Assembly (NCBI GenBank): GCA_016098155.1
Contig: JAAAJB010000274.1
Coordinates: 1-45,189, forward strand
Length of the DNA: 45,189 bases
Reading direction: 5' to 3'
Source: Actinomortierella ambigua
Taxonomy: Eukaryota; Mortierellomycota; Mortierellomycetes; Mortierellales; Mortierellaceae
Shown: positions 18,995 through 31,765 of the stretch, piece after piece
How positions within the stretch are numbered: position 1 is the first letter of the stretch
Layout of the letters: each line of letters opens with the position of its first letter
Notes under the pieces: model-generated
Seen by the model: only the letters and a program-made list of their open reading frames with translations
Told to the model about the DNA's origin: nothing
Database searches by the model: none
Made by a program: the position numbers and the translations under genes

Positions 18995-21900
18995 CTAAAA
19001 GTTCGGGAAGAGATCTCGAAAGTCGTTTCGAGGGATGCTCGACTTTTTCTTCTTCTTGGCTGGTGACCGATGCCTGGTCAGGTCTGGGGCAGAGGCCATG
19101 GTCGTGCGGGCACCGCTACCGCCATCAGCCTTGTTGCTGCCGGTACCTTTGAAGGGCCGTTGATGTTGATGTTGCTGTTGCTGTGAAGTGCCAACGCGGC
19201 CACTGCCGCCCAACACATGCGCGGCCGCCTCGTCGATACTGTCGAGGTCATCGTCGTCGTCGTCGTCGTCATCATCATCATCATCCAGCAGGATATCATC
19301 GTCCTCGTCGTCCTCATCATCGTCGTCCTCGTCCTCGTCGCCACTCTTGAGGGCATTGTCGTCGTCCTCTTCTTCAGGGTAGAATCCAAAGCAGCTGGCG
19401 TCGCCGTCCCATTTGACATCGGGCACGAACGGCGCAGCGATCTCGCGCCGAAGCACTATACCCCAATCGACACCGTCAAACCAGGCGTGGTTCCGGATAT
19501 CATGGCAGCCTCCACGGAGATTGCCAAACCGCTTGGTTAGATCGGCGACCAATAGGCGTTTGAGCAGATCCTTGGCGTTCGGGTCAAAGTACTTGGGGTA
19601 CTTCATCTCGCCGTCGACAATCTTTTGACACATCCGGAACAGGTCGTCGTCGTAGAACGGTGGGTAGCCTGCCAACATCTCAAAAACAAACACGCCAAAG
19701 GACCACCAGTCAGCAGCTTTTCCGTAACCACGCGATTTTATCACCTCCGGCGCCAGATAATCGGGCGTGCCACAGAATGTCCATGCAGTCTCATTGTCCG
19801 CAAGTTGTTTGGCAAACCCAAAATCAGTGATCTTGACGTTTCCCTGGGCGTCGATCAGAATGTTCTCTGGCTTGAGATCACGATAGATTATATCGTTCCC
19901 GTGAAGATACTCAAGAGCTAGCAGCACCTGGCAAGCGTAAAACTTGGCCACCGAGTTGGAAAACCGCTATTTTTTAAAAATAAAAAAAAAAACGTATTAG
20001 CACGTATTAGTGAGTTTTTTTTTGTTTACTTCAGACACTACATACGCACAAACATAGATGCATGATCACTTACCACCATCCGACGAAGGACACTAAACAA
20101 CTCTCCACCAACAACATAGTCCATGACGATGTATAGGTTGGGCTGATCCTGGAAGGTGCCCCACGTCTTGACCAAGAATGGATGACGGATCCTCTCCAGG
20201 ATCCGCTTTTCCTCATTGACGTGCTCGACCTGGTTTGACGCAATAATTTGCTTCTTCTTGAGCACCTTGAGAGCGTAGAACCTCGAGTTGAAGACCGATT
20301 GCACCAGATGCACTCGACCGCATGATCCCGTGCCAATCGTTCGGTGGATCGTAAAGTCGGTTAGCTGGAAAGGACGCGGCTTGTTCTGATACTGATGATG
20401 ATACTGATTGCTCGGGACTGCTGTCACCTGCTGCGTCTGGAAGTTGAACTGATGCTGTTCAAACTTGAAAGGTTGCTGCTGTGGTTGACTTGGCTGGGGC
20501 TGTGGTGAAATGGCTCTTGACGATGACGACGAATGAATACCGCTGGTCGCGCTCGCTGCGTTATATAGCTGGTGCTGGGCTGGTGGCTGCGACGATGCCC
20601 GATGAACGTCATGTATGGAGGGGGTTTGCTGGTGCTGGTAGGCGCTGTACGGTGGGCATGGATGCGCATGGTGCTGTTGGTATGAGGGAGGGTAGTCCTG
20701 GTATGAGGGTCGTGCCTGCTCGAAAGCATACTGCGCTCCGTCCATGTGGTTGAATCCAGGTTGCTGAACAAACGGTGACTTTGCAGCACCCGGCGCAGTA
20801 TGGTGGTGGTGATGGTGGTGGTGATGGTCTTGAGATAAAGGAGCTCCATAGCCTGGCGCCAGCTGGATTGGTGGTGGTGTGCTGAAGCCAGGGAACGAAA
20901 ATGGTGAACTCTGCACCCGCTCACAGCCCTTGTCCAACTTTGCTTGGTGTTCCAGGTACGCTGGCGAATTTTGTGGGTAGGGTGGATATTGACGCTGGTC
21001 TTGTTGGCGCTCATATGGGAAGTGCTCCTTATGCCGAGGCTCTTCGGCAAACTCCTGTCCAGGGTACTTTTGTTGAGGATGAGGCCGCCGGTCTAGCTGG
21101 GACTGTGGGGTACTCTGCGCTGGTGTCTTTTGGTAGGCTGGGTGACCTGGTGACAGAGGCGCCTGCAGGGGCGTGTGGAGGCGAGACGAGTCGTCGACGC
21201 TCGGGCCAGACGACTGTGTAATATTGGCGATAGGCGATCGAAAGTAACCATCTGCTTGGTCATCCACCAGCCCCATCAAGATGTCATCGCGTGGGGCAGG
21301 ATGAGGTGTAAGAGGCGAGTCCCGGGCGAGTGCTCGTGAAGATGCATTGTTTTGCCCTTGGGCTGCAGCAATAGTGGCTCCTGCCAATTGAATCTGCCTT
21401 GGCCGGGTTGTCGCCTCCTTTGAAGAGCCGAGTTGCTGTTGGTGCAGTGGCGGCAATGGTGGTGGTGGCTGTTGTGGTCGTTGTGGTTGCTGCTGTTGCT
21501 GGTGCGACTGATGTCTAGACTCATAACTGTACTCTACAGAGTCCTTGGAGCCCTGTGTCGTTTCTGATGCTTCGAGAGCAGTCTTCCTATACAGGCTCTC
21601 CACTAGTTCTGCCTCGGAGGCTGAACTCCGGAGCCAAGCTGTAGCAAGCCCACCTCCTGTTGCTCCTGCAGACGACGGCGACGACGGTAGAGGTAGACTG
21701 GCCTCTCGAGTGACCTCAGAATGACGGAACGACGAGGAAGTGCACGAAGAAAGCAGGCGTTGGCTCTCGTCAGCGGAGCGCACACGTACCCGTTGCTGCT
21801 CTGAAGCCTGGTGATGGCTCTGACCAAGAAGCATGGCTTTCATACGTTCACCACCTCCACCGGGCTCTGCCGACAGTGGCCCCGACGGGTATCGTCCAAA

Positions 21901-22413
21901 AAGCCCCAACGACGAGAGAGAGGATAGGGTAGATGTCGGCGATGACACTGATGGTGTCGACACAGAAGCAGCTGACATGGGTCCTGCTGAAGGTGGTCCT
22001 TGCTGGATATCACGAATGTAGAGCGAGGGAATTGGATAGTGCAAAAGCATGTTTTGGTACTGGTTGTTGTTGCTGCCGCCGCCGTTGTTGTTGTTGTTGT
22101 TGTTGTTGTTGTTAGTATTGTTAACGCTGCTGTTACAGTCTTTTCTTGCCTGGTATGGCGAGCTAGAGCGAGAGATGGACAGCTTGCGGGATGAGGCCGT
22201 TTTAGGCCACGAAGGCGTGGGCTGGCTTGCCTTGACAGGCGTCGAAACTGGTGAGTGGTGACTGCTGGAGGTAACCTTGCTGGCATGATGGTAGGAGACA
22301 TGTTGGTAGTGTTGCTGTACGGTATCTTGGTCAACAGGTAGCGAGTTTGGGGCATCCCCCGACTTTTTCCCGCCAGCTGGACCACTGATGAATGCAGAAG
22401 GCATAGTATTCAT
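18995..22413 (-). CDS. cAMP-dependent protein kinase (PKA) catalytic subunit with long N-terminal extension, two exons
   Basis: Exons: 22413-20074 and 19966-18995, 1103 residues, with one phase-0 intron (GTAAGT ... AATAG). The join [18 protein letters not shown] reproduces the LRRxGRFSE region of PKA. The kinase domain runs from about residue 687 to 945. Seen: glycine loop GTGSCGRV; Lys716 in [16 protein letters not shown] with catalytic Asp810; DFG at 828; activation-loop Thr843 in TWTFCGTP-like [14 protein letters not shown]; and DWWSFGV. It is a Ser/Thr kinase of the AGC group that phosphorylates RRxS-type sites when cAMP releases the regulatory subunit. Odd points: about 680 residues of Gln/Pro/His/Ser-rich sequence before the domain, with poly-Asn and a run of ten His. 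A C-tail insert of about 110 residues after GFYPEEE contains 13 consecutive Asp before the hydrophobic end FRDLFPNF. Fungal PKA catalytic subunits often have long Q-rich N-termini, which favours PKA over other AGC kinases. Confidence 0.9.
19248..19286 (-). repeat. GAC/GAT tract encoding poly-Asp
   Basis: TCG/TCA repeats on the plus strand encode thirteen consecutive aspartates in the C-tail of the PKA catalytic subunit. Further acidic runs flank it. Confidence 0.9.
20791..20826 (-). repeat. CAC/CAT tract encoding poly-His
   Basis: Ten consecutive histidine codons in the N-terminal extension of the PKA catalytic subunit. Confidence 0.85.
22084..22113 (-). repeat. (AAC)10 tract encoding poly-Asn
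   Basis: Pure GTT repeat on the plus strand, read in the asparagine frame of the PKA N-terminal extension. The same triplet gives poly-Gln in the homeodomain gene. Confidence 0.9.
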
Positions 22414-24734
22414 TGTGGGGTTATCTGTCTTTCAAGAAGCGTGAAATAACAAGTGGTTTGTCCGGAGAGGATAATGGATGGTGTACAGCAAAGAAGCGAC
22501 GATGAGCGATGAAGATTTTGGCCCTAACAATAGTGATAATTGTAAGAGTGTGTGTGTGAGTGTGTTTGTTGGAGTGTGCGAGTGTGGAGGTATGCGTATG
22601 TGCTTGAAAACAGGAGGTGGAGGTGGTCATTTGCCAACAATCATTGGAAGAGCCACATAAAAAAGATTAACCGGACAGCATTGATGTGCTGGACAAGTGT
22701 TGATGTGCTTGGCGGAGATGCGTTCGGCATGCACAGACATCCAAAGATACGCAAGTGGGTAACAAAGGGGGAAAGGGAGACAAGAACTGTACTCCCGCAA
22801 GGCCCAGAAAAGGGGATTCACCAGAGGTAAGGGCCTCGTACATTGTGGCCCTGAGCCTGTAACACACAACCACAGGTCCAGATGGAGCCGGGTAGGTGCA
22901 GAAGAATAGCAAATGGCAGCACCGGAAGCACAAGATTGTCTGACACTTACACCGACTTCAGAGAGGAAATAGGACACTTGCGTTTAAATCACGTAGCGTT
23001 AAGGTTAGGAGTATGGCCGTAAAATTGTGTATCTTGGAGGTGAGGAGCGACACGAGTGAGGAATGGACGACAAAGAAAATAATTCCTACAAAACAAGGGT
23101 CGTACAGACCAAACAGCGGGAAATTAAAAGGAAATAGCTGTGAATGGGAATGTGTTGTGGTGTATGGAGGAGAGCAAACAATCGTCCAGGTGGTGGCGAT
23201 TGTAGAAGTGATGGTGATGGTGGCAGGTCATGGACAAAAGAGCCCGTGACAAGATATCTTTTATCCGTGGAGTATGAACCAGGTGAACGGCTTCCAGTTA
23301 CGGAGAGCTATCGATGTAACGAAGTTAGGTACGATGTAATTGAGGAGGAAGGATGTCGAGAGGGGACAGGAGGAAGCAAGGAAAGAAGGGAGGATGGAGA
23401 GAGAGAGAAAGAGAGTACAGAAGCAAGGGAATATGGGAAGGAAGGAGGGAGAGACCTTGTGGGGTGAAAGAAAGAGAGAGAAAAAAAGGTCGAATAGAAC
23501 TAGGTATGAAGTCGATATGCACAGGCTGTATGGATCAAGGGCATGGGCCACGAAGCGAGACCAAGGAAGGAACAATATGGATGATGACCAGGCCCTCTTG
23601 AGGGTAAGGAAGTGTAAGGGATACTAACAAACAAGAGCCCGACACACAGCAAGTGCGAATGAATGGAGCAGGAGGGACAGGGAGAAACACGCAATTTATG
23701 AGGTAGAGGGGAGAGAAAAGGAATCAGGGCGCAAGGAAGGAAATAATAAAAGGTGCGAGTGGGGTGGGGTGGATGAGTGAGTGAGAAAAAGAACTGAGAA
23801 GAAAAAAAAAGAGAGGCGAAGATGAAAGACGGGGAAAAGAGTTGAGGATGAACGAGGATGAACGAAGCACGAGACGGGATCAAGAGAACAAAGATCTGGC
23901 TGCACCAACATCCGTGCCTGTGTGTATGTATGTATGTATGTGTGTATAGGCGATGATGGCAAACGCTCTTTACGGCCAAATGCTGTTATACAGGCCTGTA
24001 AAATGGCTGATGCTACTTGGCTACCCCGTCATCTCGCCTCTACCCCTCCCATGGAGCTTGGGGAAGGGAATCTCATCATACAGCTTCTTGCTAACCTGCT
24101 AACAGGAGCCATGAGCTATCTCGTTGCTATTACAGCTCCAAGTACTTGGAACTTTGCTGGGAGATGTGAAGAGGCGCCAAGGCGAGAAAACAATAATCAT
24201 GCTAGTGGTGGGTGACAGAATTCTAAGCTGGGGTGGGGCAAAGTGAGGGGAGCCGTAAACAGGACGAGACAGGTGTGCCCCTCGTTTTTTTTTTGTCCCC
24301 TACTACTTACATCTCATGTGCCTTTGACCACAGATCTATCTCCTTTCCCCTCTTCCCCAGGCTTCACAGCTGTGAAGCATAGAGAGTTGGCGGCTCTGGC
24401 AGGAAGGAGTGAGACGAGACGAATGCCCTCTCTTTTCTCTCTTTAGGCTGCAAGCAAACAGAAGAGGTTGGAGGGGGTGGAAGGGGTGGAGTGGTAGCTT
24501 GCTGAAGACGGGCGAGGGGTAGGGACAACAAAGGGAGGGGGAGGGGGTGAAGGACGCAGAGGCATGATCCGGCATGAATACTGCTGGTCAATCTACGGTG
24601 CCTTTACATTCAAGGCTCTCACATCTAGACACATCCACACACACACATCCACACACACATACACGGGCCTCATACTCTCAGGAAATGTTCATTAAACTCT
24701 GATGAATGGAAGAGCAACCATATATGATATGACT
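22414..24734. other. Non-coding interval upstream of the PKA gene
   Basis: 2.3 kb with no supportable gene. It holds TG-rich sequence near 22548-22600, strongly purine-rich plus-strand sequence (about 23340-23490 and 23690-23850), a TGTA repeat at about 23922-23945 and CA repeats near 24632-24665. The part nearest 22414 is probably the PKA leader and promoter, and the part nearest 24734 the 3' flank of the RA-PH gene. Open frames here are compositionally biased and lack any family motif. Confidence 0.5.
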
Positions 24735-27700
24735 CTATGAAAAGTTTAAGAGTGGTCCAGGTTTCCGTGATGATTTGGCTTGCTGTTGGTGGTTGGCGAG
24801 TAGACCATGGCCTAGAATCTCATGGTTGCCGTTCGAGCCCCCAAGGTTAACCAAGGGTTTAATCCGCCCACTGGGTCCTCGTGCGCCAGCAGAGCCATTG
24901 GTAGCCAACGTTGGCACTGGAGGAGGAGCAGGGCCCGTGCCTCCGCCAAACCCATAACCAAGCAACGGAGGCGTATGAATACCAGGAGACTTGAGCGGCG
25001 CCGCCCCAGAATAGTCCGTCTGGTGTCGGCTCCCCGAAGAAGAGTTTGACTTCATAGACTTTGCACGATCTAGGAGCAAGCCAAAATGGATGTCTTTGGT
25101 TTCTTCCTGATCAAAGCGAAGCAGTGGTCCACTGGGCGGATGATTTGCAGATCCCGACGTCGACAGCAAAGCGGAAGAACCGGGTGTAGACGCTTGACCA
25201 CCTGTGTTTGTTGCCGACACCTGCGTAGGCATACGACCAGAGATCTCGGTCCTTAGACGTCCATTTTGCTGCTGTTGTTGTTGTTGCTGCTGCTGCTGCT
25301 GCTGAGCATAGAGGCCAGCATGTGGAGGACCATCTGAGGGTCCAAGCTGGATCAGTGGACTTGATCCAGATCTTGCCATAGCCTGAAGCTGTTGCATATT
25401 TGCTTGCTTAGCCCGTTCAATCTCGGCAGCACGTTGTTCTCTACGCTCAATCAGCGTTCCTGGCCCACCAAACTTGGGTGCATCGGGGGTAATCAGAGGT
25501 GCCGTGGGCATACGGCTAATGGTAGTCATGGGGGGCGAGGATGTGGAAGACAGAGTTGATGGGGCACGCAAAGCATGTGTGGCACCTCCTGACATCAGAT
25601 GTGGCTCCTTATTACGGGTTTCAAGAGTGCCAGCGATGCCTGCTTGTTCTCTTAGCCGAAGCTGTTGCTTCATCATCTCGACATGTTGCCGCTCAGCTTC
25701 GACCTGTTGCTGTAGCAGGCTACCTGCTACAAATGGCGCTTTGGTTGGTCCAGTTGGAACAGAGTCTACGGTTGTCGAGGACGGGGATAGGGGACTCTTC
25801 TCTGGCATTGGTTGTGAAAGTGAACAATTGCTTTGTTGACTGTCGAGTTGGTGATGAGCCTGCTGATGGAATGATTGGAGAGCCTTGTCTTCATTCGTGC
25901 CCACTACTTCACGGTTGTTGTCCTTGGCATGCATGGATGGTGCATTCGGTGAATTAGGGTGGGATCCATCTGCACCGGTGACGCTCTGATTCTTATTGGC
26001 CCCAGCAACTGTACCGACTTCAGCCCCAGCAGTGGCCGCCGCGGGCACACGACTGTTCTTGAAGCCCTCATCAGCACTCTCGACAGAATGTGGATCTTGT
26101 CCTGCCGTAGGGATGACCTAGAACAATGTGAATTGTGTGTGGACCCAAACACCAAGAAAGGGGAAGGTATCACAGGAGAGCGTGTTTTCAACAGGATGGG
26201 AGAGAATGGGTCGATAAAGAGGGGAAAAAAAAAGACGCGGTCAGAACTGGAACGGCAACCTCGGAAACCCTCAACCGTAATACAACGACATGAACGAAGA
26301 AGGGGTAAAGAAGGGAAGAGGCAAAGGAGGGAAGAGGCAAAGGAGGAAGATGAAGTCAACAATATAATTAAAGGATAAATGGAAGGAAGGGTGACAAAGG
26401 TGTCAAAAGGGGGTAGCGCAGTGGGGAATGCTTGTGCATGTGCTCCCTTCCTACCGCCCAAATACCATCGGCCTTCAGTGCGAAGGCACTTTTTGGAGAC
26501 TTGCTTGGCCCCGTCACTTCGCAGGCGAGCAATGTTCGGTGTTGGTGAATGAAGGATCCCACAGGGTCAAGTGCATGCATCGCATGTAGAAGGTTGAACA
26601 GTATTCATTCTTTCTGTACGAATGCGCGATATTGATTGTCGCTGTTCAGGGTGATGATACAGGTGAAGGATGGCCGATTGGTAGGCACATGATAGATACA
26701 GTGAGAAATAAAACGCGACTAGCTAGGATTGCCACCAACTTTAACTGTGGAGCGCTGTGGTGGTTTTACCCATGTAGACTCGTGAGATCGATGACAGCAG
26801 GTGGAGGAGCTGAACTGAGCAGAACCGAAAGGAAACACGATAGAGAAGATGGGGTATTTTGTGATCGCGCCGATGGAAGTAGCCAGCCAGAGATAGAGGC
26901 GCGTAGAGGAACAGGCAGAGAGAGGGAGAGAGAAAAGCGAGCAAGAGCCGGTATAGAGATGTGCCGCAGAGAAAAGGGGAGGTGGTGGTGGAGGAAAAGG
27001 AGAGGTGGTGGCGCAAAAAGGAGAGGTGTTGGTGGGGAAAAAGGGGACGATGGAGAGGGAGAAGTGGCGAAAAGGAAATGTGTGCTAGGGCGTTCCACCA
27101 CATTGAATGCAAAGAGGTGTTTGCCACAGCCTACAAAGGAGTTGAAAGGGCGTTACCGGCGAAAGGTGTTGGTGCCACTGCGGGTCAAACCCCACCCCGC
27201 CAGCTTAGCTTCCGCCATGCTCACCTGCTCATCCGTCAGCCGGCTGGCTGACTCGCCGTTCAACTCAACAGCATGCTTGACACCCTCACGAACAATCTCA
27301 GGGTTGGCGTGGTACATGAAGATGCCCTAAAAAGCATAAAGCATAAATATAGGATTAAAGGGTCTAAACATTAGTACCATGGGCGATCTATGAGAATGCA
27401 TGGGCAATGTTCAAAGTGGAGTTACTGACCTTGGCTGCGCGAAGGCCTGTCATCCAGTCGCGGAGTGACTCGCCATTGTCTGTACAGATGTAATGGATGT
27501 AGTCATCTTCGGGTGACTCGTAGATATGAATACTGTCGGACGACCTGAGCGCGAATCCAAATTTAGTCGGCGCCTTTTTCCTAGGCACTTGGACGGTGTA
27601 GACATCAAAGTTACGAAGGAAACAGAGCATAGTCTCACCCGAAAACTACAAATATTGTACGCAAGGTTCAGGTTAGTGACTACATATGATACTAATCAGC

Positions 27701-30700
27701 CTCAAACAAACATTCGGCCTTTCGATAGTAATAGCACACCAACCTTCTCGTCTTTTGAGTGATAGACGCCACTGTCTGTAACGTGTAGGTATCGCTTAGA
27801 CCACTTGCCCTTCTTCACCTCAATGTGGACCCAGCCGTAAGGGCGCACAAAACTTGCTTGGCCAGCAGGGCCAACCAACCGAACAACCTCCTTCGCTGTC
27901 AACTCGTCGCGGGCTGGGAAGCTCTTGCAGATCATCTTGTTGTCCTTGTCCGTCTCCCACACCTTCATCACATCCAAAATCACTTCAAAGTCGCGAAGCG
28001 GGCGCTCGATCAAAAACTCTTTCGAGTATTCAAAAATGGTCCAACGATCGTGGTAGCGGCCATCTCCAGGCTCCCCAAAGGTACCGCGGTCCTGTAGCAT
28101 GCGGAGAACATCCAATGCGGTCGAAGTCGTCGTGAGGTTGACTGACTTGAAGTCTGTCTCCGTCTGAATGTAGATTCTGGTAGCCACCATCTTTACCGTC
28201 TGACTGGCGGCATTGGGGCTGGTAGGGCTTTTAGGCGACGTAGGATCGTTCATACCCTTACCCATGGCGGCGGCCAGCTTTTGCTGCTGCAGCTGTAGAT
28301 GTTGGAGCTGGGCCTGTTGCAGCTGATTCGCCCGCTGTTGCATTTGCTGTTGCGCTGAAGGTGACGCATGCATACCGGGGCTGGTATCCGCCCCATCCTT
28401 CATCATGGCCAGAGCCATGCCGCGTGCGGTTCCTGAGGTCCCCGGGGTCGATGGCGTATTCATGGGAATCGAGGGTTGTGGTGTCAACAAGACAGTTGGG
28501 GTCGTGAGTGAGCCACCCATACCCATGCCTCGCACCATGGCCTCATGATGGAAGGTGTTGGCATTGGTCTGAGACATGATTGATCCTGGAAGATGAGGAG
28601 CCAGGTTGTTCTCCGACGGCTTCCTGTTGAGACGCGAGAATGGACCACCATTGGACGGACCACGACTGAGCGACTTATTGCGTTGGGGGGAAGCGCCAGA
28701 GACCGCATGCAAGTCGTACGAAGGCCAACCATCCTGCAGATTGTTGTTTGACGTCTTCCGGGGGAGCGACTTTTCGCGAAGCAGCGCTCCAGTGGTCGCC
28801 ACGCCTCTCGAAGGAATCAAGGCAGGGTTATACTGCTCGGAAGGCTCAGGCATTGGAGGTGCCTATCGAAGAGAAGGAGTGTGAGCCAGAGAGGAAGAGA
28901 TAGGTAGCGTGCACGTGTCATATTACTGTCAACTTGTGCAGATCCTGAGAAACAAAAAGAAAAGAAAAAAAAAAGACGTACATTTTTATCCTTCATCTTG
29001 GAAGGATCGCGAGACTTGCTTCGCGAGCGAGCCCAAGCAAAAAATCCGCCGCCCGACTCTTTTGTCGCCCGACCACGTCCTCGGTCATCGTGATCGTCGT
29101 TTGCCGAGGGTTTCCTCGGGTGCCGCTCCGATGCATGGCGGCTGGGCAGACGTCCTTTGCCCTCCATAGGGTCCTCATCGTGTAAGCGCTGTTGTTCGCG
29201 GAAAATGGTGGCCGGATCCCCTGATTTTTGCTTGCGCAGCATTGGGCGTGCAACATGGTGTTGACTATCTTCCTGGGTAGGAATGGGTGCAGCAGGAAGA
29301 AGGGTGTGCTGGCTGTCGTTCGCGCCAAAGTATCCTGGAGATGGTTGAGACGGCTGTTGTGAGTGCTTGGTCAACTGTTGATCAAGTGCCTGATTGACAT
29401 GCTGGCTGGCCTGCTGAGCTCTGTGCTCGTCATCCATATGGCCAACACTCTCATGGCTGGGCACTGGGTGTGACGGGCTCGAAGGAAGCAGAGCGTCTTC
29501 GGTCTCTGGATCCTCAGGTATTTGTTGAGTGATGGATAGTGCGGACTGCAAGCCCCCCTGGCTGTCGTTGGGCTGCTGTTGTTGGTAGTGCGTGTCGTGC
29601 TTGTTGAGTGAAGCGTTTCTGCTTAGAGAGCTAGACCCGGATCTAGAGCGAGGTGGGATGGAAGGACCTGAAGAGCCACCAAAGGTGGGGGTATGAGGTG
29701 GGGAGAATGCAGATGAGCCGTGTTCCACTTCGGTGACGATGGTGGTGGAGGAGGTTGGTCCAAAGGTTGGGGTGGTTGCACTAGGGTGCACACCATTTTG
29801 CTGATGATTTTTTTGAGACCGGCTATGAGCATGAGCCCGACTATGCGATCTCTGGGGTACCATTGGTCGTGCTGCAGACTGCCGCGGAGCGCCGTAAGCA
29901 GCTGCAGCAGCAGATGCTTGCCCCTGAGCGATGCCTGCCTCCGTCTGATCCTTCATGTCATGTGAACTGCGCGAGCTTATCGACCCATGTGAAATTGATC
30001 GAGTACGCTGAACAGATTTGGCAGGCACTGGAGCGCCACATGCCTGACGCCGGCTGTCGCTACGAGCAAGACTCTTAGGCCCAATGGGGCGTGGAGGCAT
30101 TGTGCTTGACTGCTGTGAGGAGTCCGACTGAGGAGGAGAGCTGTCACCGTTAATACCGCTAGCCGACTCTGACTCCAGAGATTCGTGGGAAGGCTGAGGC
30201 AGTGGCTCTTGAGTCCGTTCCTCCGTTGCAGCGTGTTCCAGATCTGAGGGTTGCTCTACTGTCAAGGACTTCTCCATTGTAGAGGATTCTTCCCGAGCTG
30301 GAGGGAGCAGAGGTTCTTCCAGGACAGTGGACAGTATTAATTGCTCGTGCTCGTGTTGCTGCTGTTGTTGTTGTTGTTCCTGCTGCTCTTGCTCTTGCCT
30401 CTGGTGACCATGATGGTGGAAATGCAATCCCTGTTCTTGCTCCTGTCCATTTAACTCGACATCTTTTGAAACGGACAAAGAGTCGAGCAGGCCTGTCAGG
30501 GTGAGAGCCGAATCTGGTGAAGTTATCTCTGACTCGGCTGTGTTGACTGCGACATCTACTGCTAATGGCGCTGAAAGGCCATCACCATCAGCACCACTTG
30601 TGGGAGTTCGCTGTGTCCGTGATCGACGGGGTGCCCGGGTAGATCCACTGCGAGTGTATTGCTATTGTGATTATTGAGGTAATCCGGGTGAGTATTAACG

Positions 30701-31705
30701 GTAACCTATCGCACTGCACTTGCTTCTCTGTCTCCGTCTCCTTGTGCCCCAAGGGGGAGGAGGGGAGGGACCCGTCAGCTCCAATTGAATTCGCTTTGGA
30801 TCACTCTCTTTCTCAAAACGAGGTGAAAAAGGAGCAATGCTAACCCTTTTTCCCTTCTCCACCTATCCCGTTGGTCGGGAAACAAAGGGTTCTTTGAAAG
30901 AAGCTGAGCCGAGATTCGCCACTCCACTTCTTTTCGCCACCTCCTTCCACAGGCCGCAGTCTCAGTCTTAGGCCTGTCGGTCAGTGTGAAAGGAGCATAC
31001 GAGCAAGTGTGTGGAGTGAGACGTTGCTCAGTGTTGACGACGGAAATAGATAGAGTTAATGATGGAGTGCTGCTATCTCTCTTTCTCTCCGTCTGTTTCT
31101 CTCCCCTCTCTCCTCTGCCCTTTCCCTCCTGTCCCCTCACAGCCAGTCGGCTCTCAACAAGGCACGTCTTCATTTCAACACAACCCCAAGTTTGGGTGCC
31201 ACACACTGCTGCCGCACCGGCCGATTGCCATTCTCGTCGAATTGCCTCACTCAAGGAAGAAGGAAAGGAAGAGGGGAGGAAACAAAAAAAAAAAAGCAAA
31301 GCTCAGTGGGGGAGTTGGAGGGAATTGGGGAGGAGGAAGAACAGCCTCTTTGCCACTTGTGTGCACTCAAGCTCTTCAACCTAAAGCGAATCCCATGTTC
31401 CGTCCAATTTGTTTTGTACCTGTCTGTCTGTGTTGGGATAACAACAGAGAAATTTAGAGTACGTGTGCAAATGTCCCACTGTGTGTACATGTCCCTCTTG
31501 ACAGGCTTCCTCTTTCACAGGACCGTATTGCTCACCATTGCCATCACCATCACACCTTTCCGCCTTCACGCGTTTACGCCTGGCTGCAACAGAGCTGAGC
31601 AACAGAATAATAGAGAAAAAGAGAGAACGAGGAAGAGACAGAGACAGAGAGGCAACAGGGCCCCAAAAAAAAAAGGCCAAGTGGTCTAAATCGGTCCATC
31701 TCGCT

Positions 31706-31765
<60 letters not shown>

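Noticed and set aside
23340..23979. Overlapping frames of 80-160 codons in purine-rich sequence
   Set aside because: They translate to Arg/Glu/Gly or Ser/Phe/Leu low-complexity strings in several frames at once, which is typical of biased non-coding DNA.
26368..26580. Minus-strand frame with non-repetitive sequence (ACEVTGPSKSPKSAFALKAD) inside RA-PH intron 5
   Set aside because: It looks coding-like, but there is no AG acceptor in front of it and no family match, so I could not place it as an exon.
30775..31689. Frames of 130-175 codons on both strands within RA-PH intron 1
   Set aside because: Low-complexity translations, no conserved motif and no matching splice sites.
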